Assembly (NCBI GenBank): GCA_047973235.1
Contig: JBKEBP010000235.1
Coordinates: 1 to 26,082, forward strand
DNA length: 26,082 nucleotides
Direction: 5' to 3'
Source: Aequitasia sp047973235
GTDB lineage: Bacteria > Bacillota > Clostridia > Lachnospirales > Lachnospiraceae
Part shown: positions 24,560-26,082 of the stretch, one piece after another
How positions within the stretch are numbered: the stretch's first letter is position 1
Layout of the letters: each line of letters opens with the position of its first letter
Notes under the pieces: model-generated
What the model was told of the DNA's origin: nothing
What the model saw: the letters and a program-made list of their open reading frames with translations, nothing else
Database searches by the model: none
Position numbers and translations under genes: made by a program

Positions 24560-25883
24560 TAGTTTTTTCCTCATATTCCGGCTTATTGCCTATATATCTT
24601 ATAAACGCAACCATTGCGCTAAATCCTGCAAATACACTCATCCATAGTCCTCTGTATACTAACGACGGATGTGAGTATGAATGGTTCCTTGTAAGTGCGT
24701 ACCATACAAACGGTATAAGTGCCACTATTACGAAAGGTAACACAACTTGTAATATATCGTTAATCGACTTAAATTGCAATAGTTTTTTGGTACATAGTAT
24801 TAATAGAACAAGTGCTAGTAAAATCCCTACTATCATAAAAGCTGGGTTAAGCATTCTTCCAAGACTTTGTCTAAATACCATAGTCAATGACACCTCTGCT
24901 CCATCATCACTAGTATCCGATGCTCTGTACCTAAGTGCACCTATTGATTTACTAAATGATCCACTTCCTAATACAAGTTCAGAAAGTATCCATTTACTCG
25001 CCCACATGCCAATATAACCAAGAGACCAATTAACGCATATTCCAATAATTTTTAAAAATTTCTTCTTTATATCTCTTCGTTCAAGTTCTAATAGTAATAG
25101 AAATACCAGCGGTAGTCCTAAAGATGCAACCGGCCAGGTTAATAGATCAAAGTAAGAAGTCAGCATCCCTATTATAAAAAAATAAATGTAAATCTTAGGC
25201 TTCAATCGGTTATAAAATTTCAAAAGAACTAAACTTCCGATTAAGCTAAGGTAATATATACATGATAATTGCATAGAATATGGTATAACCCATGGAGATA
25301 TCGCCAGCCACGAAACTATAAATGGTAATATATATAAAGTAAGACTAGTCTTCCTCATCATATATAGCAATAGTATAAATAGTAACGCTTGTAATACAGC
25401 ATTCAAAACGCGTATCTGTGCATATGTTAAAAACATCAATAATGGCTTTAGAAAAATAAGATATCCATGCCAATACCTTGAATACTCAACTGCATATCCA
25501 CCTTCCTCACCTGCCACGTAACTAGCTAAATCATCTACCGGCATCATCTTATCACCATACTGCATATGTGAAACACTAACTGCATCATATAATATCTTCC
25601 CGGATGATGGATGTATAGCATTTTGAATCATCAGGGCATCAGTAAAGTTATCAAGTACACTTCCGCCGCCGGATTCACCCCAAAGGGTTGGGTAGTTGGA
25701 TTCGTAGGATAGGGTTTTGGAGGAAGCACGTGCATTAATATTCATTGGTTCTATTACATTACTGTATGAAATGATTTGGACTAACGTCAATGCCAACCAT
25801 ATAAAACATAATTGAAAGTATTTTATAATATGAGCTGCTAGTGCTACTATTTCATTTTTTATACCTCTTAAGTTTATACTCAA
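24552..25883 (-). CDS. Unidentified polytopic membrane protein, possibly glycan-related
   Basis: Integral membrane protein of 443 residues that I cannot assign to a named family. The first hydrophobic segment is about 18-40. A large loop (about 45-145) contains WGESGGGSVLDNFTDALM, SHMQYGDKMMPVDDLASYV and SRYWHGY. At least eight further hydrophobic segments follow, and a short loop in the C-terminal third carries SFSKSIGALRYRASDTSDD. One long extracytoplasmic loop after the first helix is a GT-C-like plan, which with the adjoining GT2 gene hints at a glycan role. The start is TTG at 25883 with GAGGT 6 nt upstream (25890-25894); no ATG start fits as well. It overlaps the GT2 gene by 8 nt. Confidence 0.72.
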   Translation of the reverse strand: MSINLRGIKNEIVALAAHIIKYFQLCFIWLALTLVQIISYSNVIEPMNINARASSKTLSYESNYPTLWGESGGGSVLDNFTDALMIQNAIHPSSGKILYDAVSVSHMQYGDKMMPVDDLASYVAGEEGGYAVEYSRYWHGYLIFLKPLLMFLTYAQIRVLNAVLQALLFILLLYMMRKTSLTLYILPFIVSWLAISPWVIPYSMQLSCIYYLSLIGSLVLLKFYNRLKPKIYIYFFIIGMLTSYFDLLTWPVASLGLPLVFLLLLELERRDIKKKFLKIIGICVNWSLGYIGMWASKWILSELVLGSGSFSKSIGALRYRASDTSDDGAEVSLTMVFRQSLGRMLNPAFMIVGILLALVLLILCTKKLLQFKSINDILQVVLPFVIVALIPFVWYALTRNHSYSHPSLVYRGLWMSVFAGFSAMVAFIRYIGNKPEYEEKTNG

Positions 25884-25937
25884 GTTTTTACCTCATTATT
25901 TGTTTGCAAATGACAATATACTTATGTTATCTATATA

Positions 25938-26082
25938 TTAACTTTTTATTTCTTTTTCTAGCTTTTTTAAAGTTTTCTTTTTTTCTATTTCTATTATTTC
26001 ATCAGCATTTTTAAAATCCGGATCAACTCTTTCAAATTCCATACCCTTATTATAAATACACTCATTAAGGTCTAACTTATTT
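25938..26082 (-). CDS. C-terminal end of an unidentified protein (truncated by window edge)
   Basis: An open minus-strand frame enters from the right edge and stops at TAA 25938-25940, giving 47 residues. The readable tail includes CIYNKGMEFERVDPDFKN and ends in a Lys/Glu-rich helix (IEIEKKKTLKKLEKEIKS), likely a coiled coil or amphipathic tail. I do not recognise it. It lies 54 nt before the TTG start of the membrane protein gene on the same strand, with no terminator hairpin visible, so it may belong to the same transcript. The reading is supported by an uninterrupted frame and a codon pattern like its neighbours. Confidence 0.6.
   Translation of the reverse strand, partial: NKLDLNECIYNKGMEFERVDPDFKNADEIIEIEKKKTLKKLEKEIKS

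Noticed and set aside
24463..25017. 184-residue plus-strand open frame
   Set aside because: It is antisense to the well-supported GT2 and membrane protein genes, has no family resemblance and no good ribosome-binding site.

Overview
The window looks like an ordinary chromosomal segment of a low-GC Gram-positive anaerobe. AT-rich sequence, strong GGAGG-type ribosome-binding sites, lipoprotein-type binding proteins, a DUF3048 protein and DUF6020-type membrane proteins all point to Bacillota, class Clostridia. I would not name a genus. Almost every gene is on the minus strand. The plus-strand genes are the truncated ABC-F gene at the left edge, thrE and the lacI-type regulator. I see no phage, IS element, CRISPR array, tRNA or rRNA.

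Layout, left to right. (1) 1-1142: 3' part of an ABC-F ATPase, ending at a bidirectional terminator. (2) 7826 down to 1208: one tight eight-gene minus-strand run, livH-livM-livG-livF, then a cytidylate-kinase-like gene, a CorA-type metal transporter, a histidine phosphatase and trpS. The genes overlap or lie 0-14 nt apart, so they are probably co-transcribed. (3) 8017-9348: a divergent single-chain ThrE-type amino-acid exporter. (4) 10641-9454: the branched-chain amino-acid binding lipoprotein (livJ type), separated from its permease genes by thrE and carrying its own promoter and a large palindrome. (5) 16430 down to 10726: a sugar-uptake operon (Gfo/Idh oxidoreductase, binding lipoprotein, double ATPase, permease, TIM-barrel epimerase/isomerase) with a divergent LacI-family regulator at 16654-17661. 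(6) 18847-17675: malic enzyme with its own promoter. (7) right edge down to 18911: an envelope-glycan-like run of an unidentified partial gene, a polytopic membrane protein, a GT2 polyprenyl-phosphate glycosyltransferase, two tandem DUF6020-like membrane proteins and a DUF3048 protein.

How the parts fit. The left half combines amino-acid import (LIV transporter), possible export (ThrE) and tryptophanyl-tRNA charging. The middle is a regulated uptake and oxidation route for an unknown sugar or polyol, followed by central-carbon malate decarboxylation. The right end probably builds or modifies a cell-surface glycan. Several start codons differ from the longest open frame because a strong ribosome-binding site picks an internal start: trpS 2203, livM 6928, sugar permease GTG 12722, GT2 24559 and DUF3048 20035.

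I did not find a convincing wholly new system. The least explained items are the two DUF6020-like paralogues with their GT2 partner, and the dyad operators over the livJ and livH promoters.
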